Source: Hymenoscyphus infarciens (taxonomy: Eukaryota; Ascomycota; Leotiomycetes; Helotiales; Helotiaceae). From it: a stretch of DNA of 39,961 nt. How positions within the stretch are numbered: position 1 is the first letter of the stretch; every line of letters begins with the position of its first letter. Shown piece by piece: positions 11,151-21,085 of this stretch. The position numbers were made by a program, and so were the translations under genes. Below the pieces are notes generated by a model. It was not told where the DNA came from. It ran no database searches and was given only the letters and a program-made list of their open reading frames with translations. Location: contig LLCB01000420.1 of assembly GCA_001414345.1 (NCBI GenBank), positions 1 through 39,961 of the forward strand. The letters run 5' to 3'.

Positions 11151-11564
11151 TTTAGACGTAAATCGAAATGCTTAAATTAGTAATCTTAAAGCTTAAAGTG
11201 AGGGTATTTGTAATTCGTAATACTTAAATTGTAAGGCTTAAATTGTAAAATTTAAGTATAAGTAGGGGTAGAAAGTAGAAGGTAATATAGTGTATATATA
11301 TTTATTAAATATATACGTATTATAATCGCTTACTACTTACTCTCTATTAATATATACTACCTAGTACTATACTAAATATAAGTATAATATGACTTTAAAT
11401 CTATTATCTAAAATATTATAAATTATTAAAAGTAATATATATACTTAGTATAAACAATGACGTTATATAAGTATCTAATAAATAAGAGAGGAAAAGAGAT
11501 AATTAAGACTTTTAATACTATAAGTATAAATATAATTTAACCTAAGAGTAAGAGATACTAAGCC

Positions 11565-11645
11565 TAATTAGGTAATTAGTATATAATTAGCAAAGTAGTA
11601 CTTAAAGTACTTAAATAATCTTAAATTATAATTATTTAAGCACTT
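11565..11645 (+). repeat. Internal direct repeat with palindrome, left copy
   Basis: About 80 bp resemble 17,391-17,470 in the same orientation (shared TAATTAGG, AATTAGTATAT, AAGTAG). It contains a near-perfect 31-nt palindrome at 11,610-11,640 (arm CTTAAATAATCTTAA). The two copies lie about 570 and 400 bp inside the two ends of the large element. Confidence 0.65.
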
Positions 11646-11706
11646 TAGTAAAGAGGGTAAAAGGAGAGTAAAGGTAGTAAAAAGTGACTAAAAAGTAGTA
11701 ATAAAA

Positions 11707-13800
11707 TTAAGGTATTATAGATAATCCTCCTAGTATCTATACCTAAAGTATCTACTACTATATACTCTTACTTCTTATCTCTCTTCTTATTATACTTACT
11801 ATATATAATCCTAACCTTTTTAGTAGTATAAGAGGGTCGATTAGTAAGGGTTGTTTAAGAGAGAGTATCTCTCCTCTTTCTCTTTAAATTAAAGCTATTT
11901 ATAGAAGTAATTATAGTAGTAGATATTATTTTACTTACTAGCGTATTCGTAGGTATAAGAGGAGTAGGTAAGAGCGAATTAGAGACCTTCTTATTAAGCT
12001 CTTAATCGAGTTTTAATTACTCTTTCTTATTAATTAATTCGAGCCTACCTTTAGTAATAGTAGTATTAATATTTATATATAATTAAGTATTAAGATCTCT
12101 TATAATTTACTTATCTATATCTACTTATTATTACACTACCTTATCTACCCTCTTTAACGTATTTAACTTAGTAGATGCTATTAAGCTCTCCTTCTTCTTA
12201 TCTCTTATAAGAGGTAACAGCGAGTATAAGCCTAGAGTTAATACTTCTTTGCTATTAGTATCCTCTTCTATATCTATATCTATATCTATATCCTTACTTT
12301 CTATATTACTTCTAAAACCCTCTCTAGAATTATTATCTCTATTATCTTCCTCTTTTAAATAAATAGTAATAATTATAAAGCAGTCTCTTAGATAAGTAGC
12401 GATAATTATAGATATCTTTAAAAGATTGTCTAATTCTAAATCGTCTATTAATATTATACTTACTCTAGTACTAGTACTATCTCCTAATAATAGTATAGGC
12501 CTAGCATCTCTTTCTCTATTCTAAGCGTCATCTTCGAGTATAATAGGCTCGTCGTTAAGTATCTTAATAAGTGCTAAGAGTTAAAGAAGCGGAATTAGTA
12601 GCTCTTAGGTATTCTATAAGAGCGCGATAGATTACCTCTTTTTAGAAGATTAAGACTTGTTATTAGTATAGCTATTAAATACTATATATACTTTATAGTA
12701 CTTTTTATTAATAAGACCTTTTAGTAAATTAAAGTATTATATAAGAGCCTATACGTCGTCTACCTTCTTATAATCTATAGCACTTAATTACTTAGCTTTC
12801 CTCTTCCTAATAGTAACGTTTATAGCTAGAAAGACGTCTTCTGCTATATTAGTAAGAAGTAGTATATTAATAAGATCCTACTCACTAGGAGTAGAGATTA
12901 TATAGTAGATATTCTCTAAGAGCTTAATAGTAAACCTTTTAGCCTATATATTCTAGGGTACTAATTTAAAGTTAAATAGATCCTTAGGGTTACTAGTAGG
13001 TAAGTAAGGTACTTAAAACAGAAAGTTGTTATTAATTTATACTCTAACTATCTTGCTATATTATACTATAGAAGTGTACGTAATTATAGAGATACTCTTA
13101 GTAGTAGAGAAGTCCTTAGTACTCGTTATATATATATAGATATATAAGGCTACTTAAATATAGATTTTAGCGATAGGGATAAGCTTTGGCGCTCTATAGG
13201 TTAGAGGAGGAGGAGCTAGGGAGCTTATACTAATTAGTAGTATATACTAAATTTAAGAGTATTACTTACTTTTAGCCTTTTTCTTATTAAGGATAAATCC
13301 CTTCTTACGTGCTTTTGCTTTAATTGTTTTAGTCTTACTAGGAGCCTTTATAAAGAAGGATTATCTAGCTCTAGCCTTTTCCTCCTAGATAACTCGCTCT
13401 TTAGTTATAGCTAATTTATTCTCCTTTTACTTAATGATAAGAGTAGAGTGGTTAGTAGTAGAACGTTTTATAGTAGCCTCTTACTTCCTTCTAGACTCTA
13501 TAATTAACTATTATTTCTTCTCCTAGCTGTTAGAGCTTTATGTTATAGCTTTTGTAGAGTAGTCTTTTACTTTTTATAGATAGTTCTTAATCTTATTATT
13601 AGAGGGCTTCTAAGGAAGTGTAGATATATGATTTTCTGGAGTACTTGCTAGGTTTACTAGGAAGTAATAAAAGCACACTTTAAGCTTTAAACTCTTAGGA
13701 TAAGGAGCCTAGACTTCTAGGTATTTAAGAGACTAATATTAAGATATCCTAGCGTGTTTTTAGTATTATAGAGTAGCGGACGTAGAGCTTCTAAAAGTAT
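11707..13800 (-). pseudogene. Fossil ORF of about 700 codons, RIP-inactivated, unknown protein
   Basis: Reading the minus strand in one fixed frame from about 13,800 down to 11,707 gives a continuous protein-like translation in which every stop is TAA or TAG and none is TGA. RIP turns CAA/CAG (Gln) and TGG (Trp) into exactly these stops. Recognisable stretches include NYLQKVKDYSTKAI, a basic region (KENKLAITKERVI, EEKARAR, KTKTIKAKARKKGF), a segment KQLSAIDYKKVDDVQALIQY when the stops are read as Gln, an acidic (Asp-Ile) run encoded by a GATATA repeat near 12,265-12,290, and a lysine-rich end (KVRIIYSKYNKKRDKK). It lies inside the TIR element and shares codon register with the fossil frame at 15,075-15,845, so both may be parts of one protein of over 1,000 residues, broken by a small inverted-repeat insertion. 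I recognise no transposase motif. Confidence 0.6.
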
Positions 13801-14117
13801 AAGTAAAAGTAATAGAATAAAAGTAGGAAAATTAGAGGACTGTTCTACTTAAACTATACGACCTCCTATACCTCGCTTCTCACTTTTAGCACTATTTGTA
13901 AAGCCCTAATATACTATTCTAGCGTATATTAAATAATTACTAGTTATATAATATATTATTTTCTATAAAGGCTAAGACTTTGTTTACTATTCTATAAGCA
14001 TTTATAGGAGTAGGTATAAGTGAGGCTAGATTAAAGAATATTCTAATTTAAGCGACTACTTAGAGGCTAGCTTAGAAACCTCTCCTAGAGACTAAGGAGG
14101 TTCCGAAGATAAGCGAT

Positions 14118-14386
14118 CAATACTAAACCTAATTCGTAAATTATTTACTACTACTAATAAAAGTTAGTAATCTATATACTTAAAATAGCCTAAAAACATA
14201 ATATTCTAAATTAATTCTTTTACTTTTAATTTAAGTATAGAATAGTATTATTTATGTCTATAAAGCTAACTAGAACTTAATAGACGTAGAACCTATAATA
14301 TTATGATTTTTTAAAGATTTAAGAGTCTAAGATTACTAACTTTTATTAGTAGTAATAAGTAATTTACGAATTAGACTTAGTATTAA
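14118..14386. mobile_element. Nested foldback (MITE-like) insertion, about 270 bp
   Basis: Left arm 14,118-14,172 and right arm 14,330-14,386 are inverted copies over about 55 bp (AATACTAAACCTAATTCGTAAATT against its complement, then ACTACTAATAAAAGTTAGTAATC). The loop is about 157 bp and non-coding. It interrupts the fossil coding track of the large element. No clear target duplication could be read. Confidence 0.6.
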
Positions 14387-15074
14387 TAGTTGTAGTTAGT
14401 GGGTTTACTCTACTAAAATCCTCCTTTGGGTACTTAGAGAATTATATACCTATAACTATACTTATAACCTTATATAAATTACTCTTAATTTTAATTAAAA
14501 GTTAATAAATATGTCTATTTCTCTCTAGAGTTATATTAAGCCTTTTTTTACGTTTAAAATATATAAATTTTAGGCCTAGAGCTTAGCCTATATTTAGTAT
14601 AGGTTTATTCCTAGTTTAGTATATCTGTTTACTTATTAATTATAGATAGTAAAAGCAACGCTACTAGCTAATCCTTTACGCCTTTTATAGATAGTAATAT
14701 ATACTTCCTTCGTTATATTACTCTCTATTAACGTTCTATTTACTCTAGCTAGTAGGTAATTATAATTATAGACTACTATAGAGTCTATAGTTAGTTAGTA
14801 GATTATAATACTATAATCCTAGAGTTACTACTATAGCTAGGGATATATATTAAGTATAAGGTTACTAATAGAGAGAGAGAGGATTAAGGATTTAGAATCT
14901 TACCTTTTAAATAGACTTAAAAGACTATCTTTTAGTAGACGACTTAGGATTAGAATCGTTAGAGCTCTCTACTACGACGATAACGTTTAATACTATTTAT
15001 TAGTAGAAGGGCTCTATAAAGGAAGAGGCCTAATCTCGAAGATAAATTAGTAGCCTCTAGAGTAGATTAATTAA

Positions 15075-15845
15075 ATATAAATTTATCTACTAATATCTGT
15101 TCTTAAATCTCCTTCTAAATTATCTTTAACTAGCGAGATATGTCTATTAGTTATATACTCTCTTAAATTCTTATCTAATTTATTATCTAACTCTTCTAAT
15201 TTCTTATCTAAGAAGTTACTATTATATAGATAATCTAGTACTACGTTTATTACTTAATCGCTTCTACCTTCGTTACTAAAGTATATACTAAATTTATCTT
15301 AATCGGCCTCTCTAGCTTTCTTTAATCTTTGAGCTACCTCGGGGCATAGCTTCTACTTATATGCTCTCTCTAGCTTATCTAAAAGGCCTAATCCTTTTAA
15401 ATTACTCTCTTAGATATATACTAATAATTCTACTCTTAAATCCAAGTACGCTATAGTATAAGTTTCTCTCTCTTTAGTATATATTATTTTATTAATTAGT
15501 AGCGTATATCTATATACTAATAATTTTATTTTACACTACTCTAGAGTTGTCTAAGGCAAATATACATTAATATCCTAATCCTTATATAATTCCTAAAGCT
15601 CGATAAGCTTCTTAGTAAGCACCTTAATACTATAATTCTTTACTAGATACTCTTTACTTCTAGGATAGTAAAAGTTAGTCTATAGTACTTCTAGTACTCT
15701 ATACTCCTAATTAGCATTAGTACAAATATAATAGTAATTCTATATATATACAAACGTTTAAAGCTCCTTCTAGATAATCAGAATATATATATATAATATA
15801 GCGATCATATTAGAGAGGCTCTTTTTAGAAAATAACCTCTTTTTA
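15075..15845 (-). pseudogene. Fossil ORF of about 257 codons, RIP-inactivated, unknown protein
   Basis: One minus-strand frame runs about 257 codons with some 14 stops, all TAA/TAG. The translation looks like a real soluble protein: MIAILYIYILI near the start, YPRSKEYLVKNYSIKVLTKK, then TIAYLDLRVELLVYI, CPEVAQRLKKARE, and a Leu/Lys/Asp heptad-like stretch (LDKKLEELDNKLDKNLREYI) suggesting a coiled coil. Its codon register equals that of the fossil ORF further left. Upstream, to about 16,165, a different frame continues with similar quality (ALERYYTIYNRIKDRN), so either an intron or an indel lies near 15,845. I do not recognise the family. Confidence 0.55.
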
Positions 15846-16936
15846 TAAATACTCTAGAAGTATATCTTCTACTTATTTAAGGACTCTTTTATAAGCTATC
15901 TCTACTAAGCTTTAATACGTTAGTTAGCTATAGAAGTACTAAACTAATATAGGTCTAAAAATTAGTATAGCTCTCTACTACTTTCTATAGCTTATTATTA
16001 ACGAAGTATATAGTAAGCGTCTGCTACTATTAGAGATTCCGATCCTTAATCCGATTATATATAGTATAGTATCTTTCTAAAGCCACTTATAGTATCACTG
16101 TATTACTATAGAGTAGATACTACTATATCGTTCAAGATACTATAATAGCTCTAAGAGAGAAATCGAGTATAGGTATTAATACTAGTATATATCTTAATAC
16201 TAATAAACCTTAATTTATAATATCCGTTAATACTCTATATAAAATTAGGCCCTAGTATAACATATTTACTATAAGTATTCTTAATCTCTTATAATCTACG
16301 ATTATACCCCTCTTTATCGACCTTTAATAGTGCTTTTTAAATCTTATTCTAGCCTTATCTTTTATCTCTATCTCTATTAATACTATAAGTATTAAGGTAT
16401 GTATAGAGGAACCTAAGGCTGAAGCTCCTTATAGTACTAAAGTAGCTATATTTATAGATCTCATACTAAAGGATAGCCTCTAGCTCTTTATACTCTTTTT
16501 ATATAAGGAACTTTCGATGTCGAAGGCCTATCTCGAATTATAACCTTTAAAGCCTTTAAGGCTTAATTATAAAGCTCTTATAATTTAATACATATACTAT
16601 ACTTAAATTAGATAATCTTACATCTTTAAAGAGATATACTACTTACGTATATAAGGTAGAAGTAGTCTTACTTTTTTTATACTAGTGAAGGTTCTATCTT
16701 ATATTAATTTAGAGCTTAAGAGTAGTATTAGAGACGTTAATATTATACTTACTTTTAAGGATATTATATATCTCTTAAGTAAAGACTTCCTTTTAGTATA
16801 ACTCTTCTATAAATACTTTGTATAGCTCTAAATCGATAAACTAACGTGGTATATTTAGGCTCCTATTATACGCTTAAAATCGTCCTTTTTATACTTCTTA
16901 CTATACTTGAAATTCTAGGATTATTATGCTACGATA

Positions 16937-17340
16937 CTACTACTAAGAATATCGCACTTTAATAGATGTCTAGAGCCGCTACTAGAGATTATTCTCTTTC
17001 TTCTTCTATTATTATTAGTACTTAAATTCGAGAAGGGAGAGGGAGTATATATAGTAGTAGAATAGCACTTTTAAAGGAAGGAATAATATAGAGTAGTATT
17101 TAAAGGAAGAAGCGACTAATTCGATTTATCTTAAGAGGTTCTACTACTAAGGATATTATACTTTAATAGATACCTAGAGCTACTACTAGAGATTATTCTC
17201 TTTCTTCTCTTATTATTGTTAATACTTGAATTTAAGAGAGGAGAGAGAGTATATATAGTAGTAGGATAGTACTTTTAAAGGAAGGAATAATAGAGAGTAG
17301 TATATAGTATTTAAAAGAAGGAGTAATATAAGGAGGTTAG
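16937..17340 (+). repeat. Tandem duplication, 204-bp period
   Basis: Units 16,937-17,140 and 17,141 to about 17,340 share long blocks (CTACTACTAAG, AGATTATTCTCTTTCTTCT, TATATATAGTAGTAG, TTTTAAAGGAAGGAATAAT). They differ by transitions and small indels. It lies near the right end of the large element, outside the fossil ORFs. Confidence 0.75.
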
Positions 17341-17390
17341 TATATAGAGTAAGTATACTTTTTAGCTTATAAAATAAATAGCGCTAACTC

Positions 17391-17470
17391 TAATTAGGAA
17401 ATTAGTATATGATTAAGAAAAGTAGCTAAAAGTGCTTAAATAATCTTAAATTAAGATTATTTAAGCTTTT
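17391..17470 (+). repeat. Internal direct repeat with perfect palindrome, right copy
   Basis: Partner of 11,565-11,645. Here the palindrome at 17,435-17,465 is perfect: CTTAAATAATCTTAA is followed, sharing one central base, by its complement. It could form a strong hairpin in single-stranded DNA or RNA, or be a dimeric protein site. Confidence 0.65.
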
Positions 17471-17712
17471 AAAGTAAGCTAATTACTTTAATATTAAGTA
17501 ATCTAGAGTAATTAGTTTAAAAAAGGCCTAGTTTTAAGATATAATTTAGGAACTTATTATAGTAATAAAAGTCGATTTATATAGTCTTTTTATATTATAT
17601 ATATATATCTCTTACTCTAATATGTTTTAATTTAATATTTAATACCTTTTATAATTATTTATTAATTATATAACTTTTACGATTTGTAATTTATAATTTA
17701 CGATTTACAATT

Positions 17713-17868
17713 TAGCCTCTAAAAAATCTACGTTTATCGATTTATAATTTACAATTTGCGATTTAGCTCTAAAGGGCTATATACTTAGAAATCTAAGCTT
17801 TATAATTTACGATTTATAATTTACGATTTACGATTTACGATTTAGTCGTCGTTTCCGACTTTTGGTAT
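17713..17868 (-). repeat. Right terminal inverted repeat (AAATCGT array)
   Basis: Reverse complement of the left end with the same order: ACCAAAAGT terminus, heptamer array, AAGCTTAGATTTCTAAG spacer, second heptamer array, GTAGATTTTTTAGAGGCTA. Several heptamers read AAATTAT instead of AAATCGT. The terminus has a few extra bases (GGAAACGACGACT against GAATCGACT). Confidence 0.85.
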
Positions 17869-18044
17869 GTACGGGACGCCCTACAGGCCCCGTCACGATG
17901 GTCGATTTGCGTTTCTGAGAGGTCAACATAAATTTTATTTTCAAGATGCGATCGCTAAGCGACACTCGCGGTTGATGATGGATGAGAGTCTGATGCTTTG
18001 AGATGAACTGTCGCGACGCTAAAGTAAACAGTGGAGAAGCGCGC

Positions 18045-18098
18045 TGAAGTTGAAGTTGAAGTTGAAGTTGAAGTTGAAATGAAGTTGAAGTTGAAGTT
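18045..18098 (+). repeat. GAAGTT hexamer microsatellite
   Basis: Five to six perfect GAAGTT units, a small interruption (GAAAT), then three more. It lies about 300 bp upstream of the secreted-protein gene, in its promoter region. Confidence 0.8.
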
Positions 18099-18267
18099 GG
18101 ACTCTGCGAAAAAGAGGTGACCTAGCGTATTTGGGGCAAGGCCATAGAGCGCGGTTGCTCAAGTGAACTTCCATATTAGGCTTAACTTACCCACTTGCAA
18201 AGGTGGGTTCCTTTAGGGTTAGGGCTCTTGAGATCGCTTAATGGGTGTTCACTTAGCGGTCTTGGTC

Positions 18268-18275
18268 TATAAATT
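18268..18275 (+). promoter_or_regulatory. TATA box of the secreted-protein gene
   Basis: TATAAATT lies 116 bp before the ATG at 18,384 and is followed by a CA-rich leader (ACACACACAATACC), a typical fungal transcription-start context. Confidence 0.5.
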
Positions 18276-18383
18276 TCCTCCTTCTCGCCATCCACACGTT
18301 CTCTAACACACACAATACCTAACATCAACCTTGCCTTTCAACACTTGAACGAAACAATTGAACTTCAATATCACACTCCAACC

Positions 18384-19099
18384 ATGCAGCTTCTCTTGTT
18401 GCTCATGGCCATAGTCGGTCTTCTTGGTTTGGTAAGTCTCTAGTTCTACAACATGCGAATATCTTGCTCTAACAAGGTACATTTAGGCATCTGCTACTCC
18501 AACAGCGGCCGAAGTACTCGAGGTTCTCAAGGGACGTGCTCCATCCAACAAGGTAAGATGAAATTCACCTTACCCTCACCTTGCCCACTTTCAATATAGG
18601 CCTTGGTTTAGTAGTTGCTTACACTCCATTAGAATGGTCTTATCTGTTGTGATCATACCGCTCAACCATGGACCTATGTTCAGACACAATGGGTTTTCGC
18701 CGACATTGCTGCTTTGAAAGAGCGAGGAGGAACATGTGGTGTTAACGGTCGCACCTGCGTTCAAATTGCCTGTACGGAATGGACTGAGATTGTACTCTGC
18801 AACGATGTATACAAACCCTCGAATCCCCCTCCTGAGAATACAAATTGACGAATGTCTTTCTTTTTAGAACGACTATCGAATTGAGCCCAGCTGCGCTTAC
18901 TTGGCAAGTTATGCTGAAGATATTATCTGGGCATGCAAATACTACGACTTCTACCAAGTCGCCTTCCGTACCTGCGGTCAACAGTTTGACAGTGATCGTA
19001 AGTGATGTCTTTGCCGTAAACTGAATTATTACTAATTGATTGGTAGACTACAACATCATAGTCAAACAGACTCCAGCTGGTATTGGTTGCCCTGCTTAG
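18384..19099 (+). CDS. Small secreted cysteine-rich protein, five exons
   Basis: Exons 18384-18431, 18487-18552, 18633-18806, 18868-18997 and 19047-19099 give a 156-residue protein; all introns are GT-AG (55, 80, 61 and 49 bp) and all phases fit. The N-terminus MQLLLLLMAIVGLLGLASA is a clear signal peptide. The mature part holds ten cysteines (ICCD, GGTCGVNGRTCVQIAC, VLCN, PSCAY, WACKYY, RTCGQ, GCPA), an even number that suits five disulfides, and is Trp/Tyr-rich. Small size, signal peptide and many cysteines fit a secreted effector or antimicrobial-type protein. No named family recognised. Intron 2 has an earlier AG (about 18,599) that would lead straight into TAG-TAG, so correct splicing uses the AG at 18,632. 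It lies 0.5 kb from the RIP-mutated element. Confidence 0.8.
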
Positions 19100-19530
19100 G
19101 CAGCACCAGAGTACTCGGTGGTTGAAGTGGAATTTCTTCAAGTACTTTTCTCTTGGCCACCGAGGAAAATTTCGCTTTATGGGGCGCATAGACTTGATAG
19201 GCCTTTCAGTGTTCAGGGCTCATTTTCTTTCACCTTTGCTCAGTATTACAGATAGATATTTACAAATGAAAGGTCTTGAGGGCGTTTTGCTCTAACGTAC
19301 GTTAGCCCCGATGATGTGTGGTGTATTGAACTCGAATGTGTGAGGGGAAGCTTGAAGTGAGTAGCTAATTAACTATTTCTTCGGTGACATCACAGTCCCC
19401 GTCAAAACCAAGCATGAAGAGATTGGTGTTGAAGTAGAGTGGCTTTCTGATAGCAGTAATCTAGTAGTACAGATTCTACGTAAAATAAATTGAGAGTGTC
19501 TCACTTTGCGCCGAATCGCCCGCAACTCAT
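19100..19530. other. Intergenic, possible coding remnant
   Basis: Between two convergent genes. A plus-strand open piece after an AG at about 19,395 reads VPVKTKHEEIGVEVEWLSD and ends at TGA near 19,490. A similar nucleotide stretch (GGTTGAAGTGGAATTTCTTC) occurs near 19,122. This may be a decayed exon, but I see no complete gene. Confidence 0.3.
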
Positions 19531-20310
19531 TTACATGGTCATGCGTTCTTGGACCAGAGGATGTCGAAATACCACCTCCTTACCAACACCCTGGCCCTCA
19601 GCAGTCTTCACAAGTTCCCCAAACTCCTGAAAAAGATCGTCGCGAAACTCGGCAAGCTCAAGTAGTTCCTTTTGTAAGCGGAACACGCCACCATTTCTCA
19701 AGGTATACGCGTAGTGCCATACAGAAGCCTGCGCGAAGAGCTTCCTCAACTCATGATCCTTTGGTAGATCGGAGGCAATCCGTACGTGGTCTGGCTGGAG
19801 CAAGGCTCGGTCCCTAGTCACAATAATTCTGATGGTTGAAATGACGGAGGAAATCGATCCACGGAGATCGATGACATCTGCGAGCCTAATGAAGTCGGCA
19901 AGCTGTGTGATCACACCAATTTCATCATCTGGCTTTTCTGGATTGATTTCCCCCTTGTAGACCCACTGAACCAAACAGTCGAAGGTCTGCGGTGTGGTTG
20001 ATGTGAGAGTCACCTTTTGCTCCTCCGCTTCAAGAAAGTGCCCGTTGAAAGCTTTTTCGAAAAAAGTTGACTTGCTACAGAGAAGGGTCTTGGGCAGCTT
20101 GTACGTGCGATCCGCGACAATGACAGTAACCTGTGGGCCATCTCGATAACATTCCATCGCACTGTGAGAAGTTGTTAGACCTTAAATTGAAATGATGAAT
20201 GCTAGGATAACATACTGAACAAAGGAGCTTGCGGATAAGTTGGTAACAAACTTGTCCTCATCCAAATTCGCCGTGTTTCCCCTGCTGTCGGATGCCTTCG
20301 GCTCAGACAT
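19531..20310 (-). CDS. BTB/POZ-domain protein, two exons
   Basis: Exon 1 is 20,310-20,216 and exon 2 is 20,161-19,531, joined across a 54-bp GTATGT...CAG intron; the junction codon is CAT. The product is 241 residues. Residues about 34-105 form a BTB fold: VTVIVADRTYKLPKTLLCSK, then FFEKAFNGHFLEAEEQKVTL, FDCLVQWVYKGEI, then FIRLADVIDLRG. The C-terminal part (KLFAQASVWHYAY, FRLQKELLEL) is typical of short fungal BTB proteins. BTB domains mediate dimerisation and recruit partners such as cullin-3 or transcription factors; the partner here is unknown. The start MSEPKASDSRG is preferred; an in-frame ATG at 20,415 would add 35 residues. A GCTGTT hexamer repeat lies in the leader near 20,550-20,590. 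It is the intact paralogue of the relic at 10,051-10,717. Confidence 0.8.
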
Positions 20311-20548
20311 TGTTCCTTTAGCTAGAAGTGGCGGAAGGCGACGAGAGATGCGGCGCGTGATCCCAGATGATGGTGTCGATCCTGAGGCTGGTGAGAAGTT
20401 GACTTTCAGTTGCATATGCGCGGTTCGAGCGGATTATTTGCAAAGCCGTGGGGCGCACTGAATGTCGTATTTGAGTGGTTAATGGTTGTTGACTAGCAGG
20501 AGTCACACTTGTTGTTGACAGGGAAGCCTCCGATGGAGATGTTTTGGG

Positions 20549-20592
20549 GTTGCTGTTGCTGTTGCTGTTGCTGTTGCGGTTGCGGTTGGTGG
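20549..20592 (-). repeat. CAACAG-type hexamer repeat in BTB leader
   Basis: About seven TTGCTG/TTGCGG units on the plus strand (CAGCAA on the transcribed strand) lie upstream of the BTB start. In another frame they would encode Asn-Ser repeats, but no domain-bearing ORF uses them. Confidence 0.6.
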
Positions 20593-20735
20593 TCACGCTC
20601 CTTCCTTCGGAAACCTGGAACTGACACACAATAATTCACTTATTTTCTCCTCTAGCAACTTGTGTTCTCCTAGCTGCAACATACTTCCATATTTTTCTTT
20701 CATTATCTTTGTCAAGTTCGTCATGAAAGGTTTTT

Positions 20736-21085
20736 CTAAGCTGGTTTTTCCTGACTTTCAAGCATTGAAAGTGCAAGTTTGATGGTTAAGCTCGCCGTTG
20801 CCTTCTTGGTACTTACGAGCATAAAAACAACAGGTTTAGCCAACCTCGAGAGTTTCTTAGGATGTTGCTCGATGCGCTCTTTCACAATGATGTCCTCGAA
20901 TGGGTGGATACCATGCTTGGCCGAGTATCTACCTTCCATAACAATACCGCCGACTCGAACATAAAGAGTAGAGACAAAAAATGTTTGCAAGTAGTGTAGC
21001 ACAGATATAAGTTTCTACTTACACGAGTTGCTGATAACTGACCATAGAGTAATTCTTTGAAGAGCAAGTAGAAAAATCCCCGGTA
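20736..21085 (-). pseudogene. Unidentified short gene or gene fragment
   Basis: A minus-strand frame reads VRVGGIVMEGRYSAKHG, then IHPFEDIIVKERIEQHPKK, LSRLAKPVVFMLV and continues to a stop at 20,736; GTAAGT after FMLV is a good splice donor. Upstream, ATGGTCAGTTATCAGCAACTC followed by GTAAGT could be a first exon (MVSYQQL), but no AG restores the frame cleanly, so the gene may be damaged. The translation has normal protein composition and no domain I can name. Confidence 0.35.

Larger units (their letters stand above)
10998..17868. mobile_element. RIP-degraded TIR element, 6.87 kb, unidentified family
   Basis: The left end (10,998) reads inward as GTACCAAAAGT and the right end (17,868, complement) as ATACCAAAAGT. 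Both continue for about 155 bp of matching sequence rich in AAATCGT heptamers, sharing blocks such as AAGCTTAGATTTCTAAGTAT and GTAGATTTTTTAGA. Differences are mostly transitions, as RIP would give. Both ends are flanked outside by GTAC (10,994-10,997 and 17,869-17,872), a likely 4-bp target duplication; a 2-bp TA duplication with longer termini is an alternative. The interior is nearly free of CpA/TpG. Base composition changes abruptly at both ends. The minus strand keeps fossil reading frames (listed separately). It is a DNA-transposon-like element by structure; the superfamily is not recognisable to me. Confidence 0.8.

Noticed and set aside
10990..11160. AAATCGT repeats as a telomere or CRISPR array
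   Set aside because: The array is inverted at the other end of the element and irregular; it is a TIR component, with no spacers and no terminal position.
11200..17700. Fot1/pogo transposase from the basic region near 13,262-13,490
   Set aside because: Only a general Lys/Arg-rich character is shared; no DDE triad or HTH could be read, so no family is claimed.
20318..20629. 103-codon minus-strand ORF with Asn-Ser repeats
   Set aside because: Driven by the CAACAG microsatellite and out of frame with the BTB exon; treated as leader.
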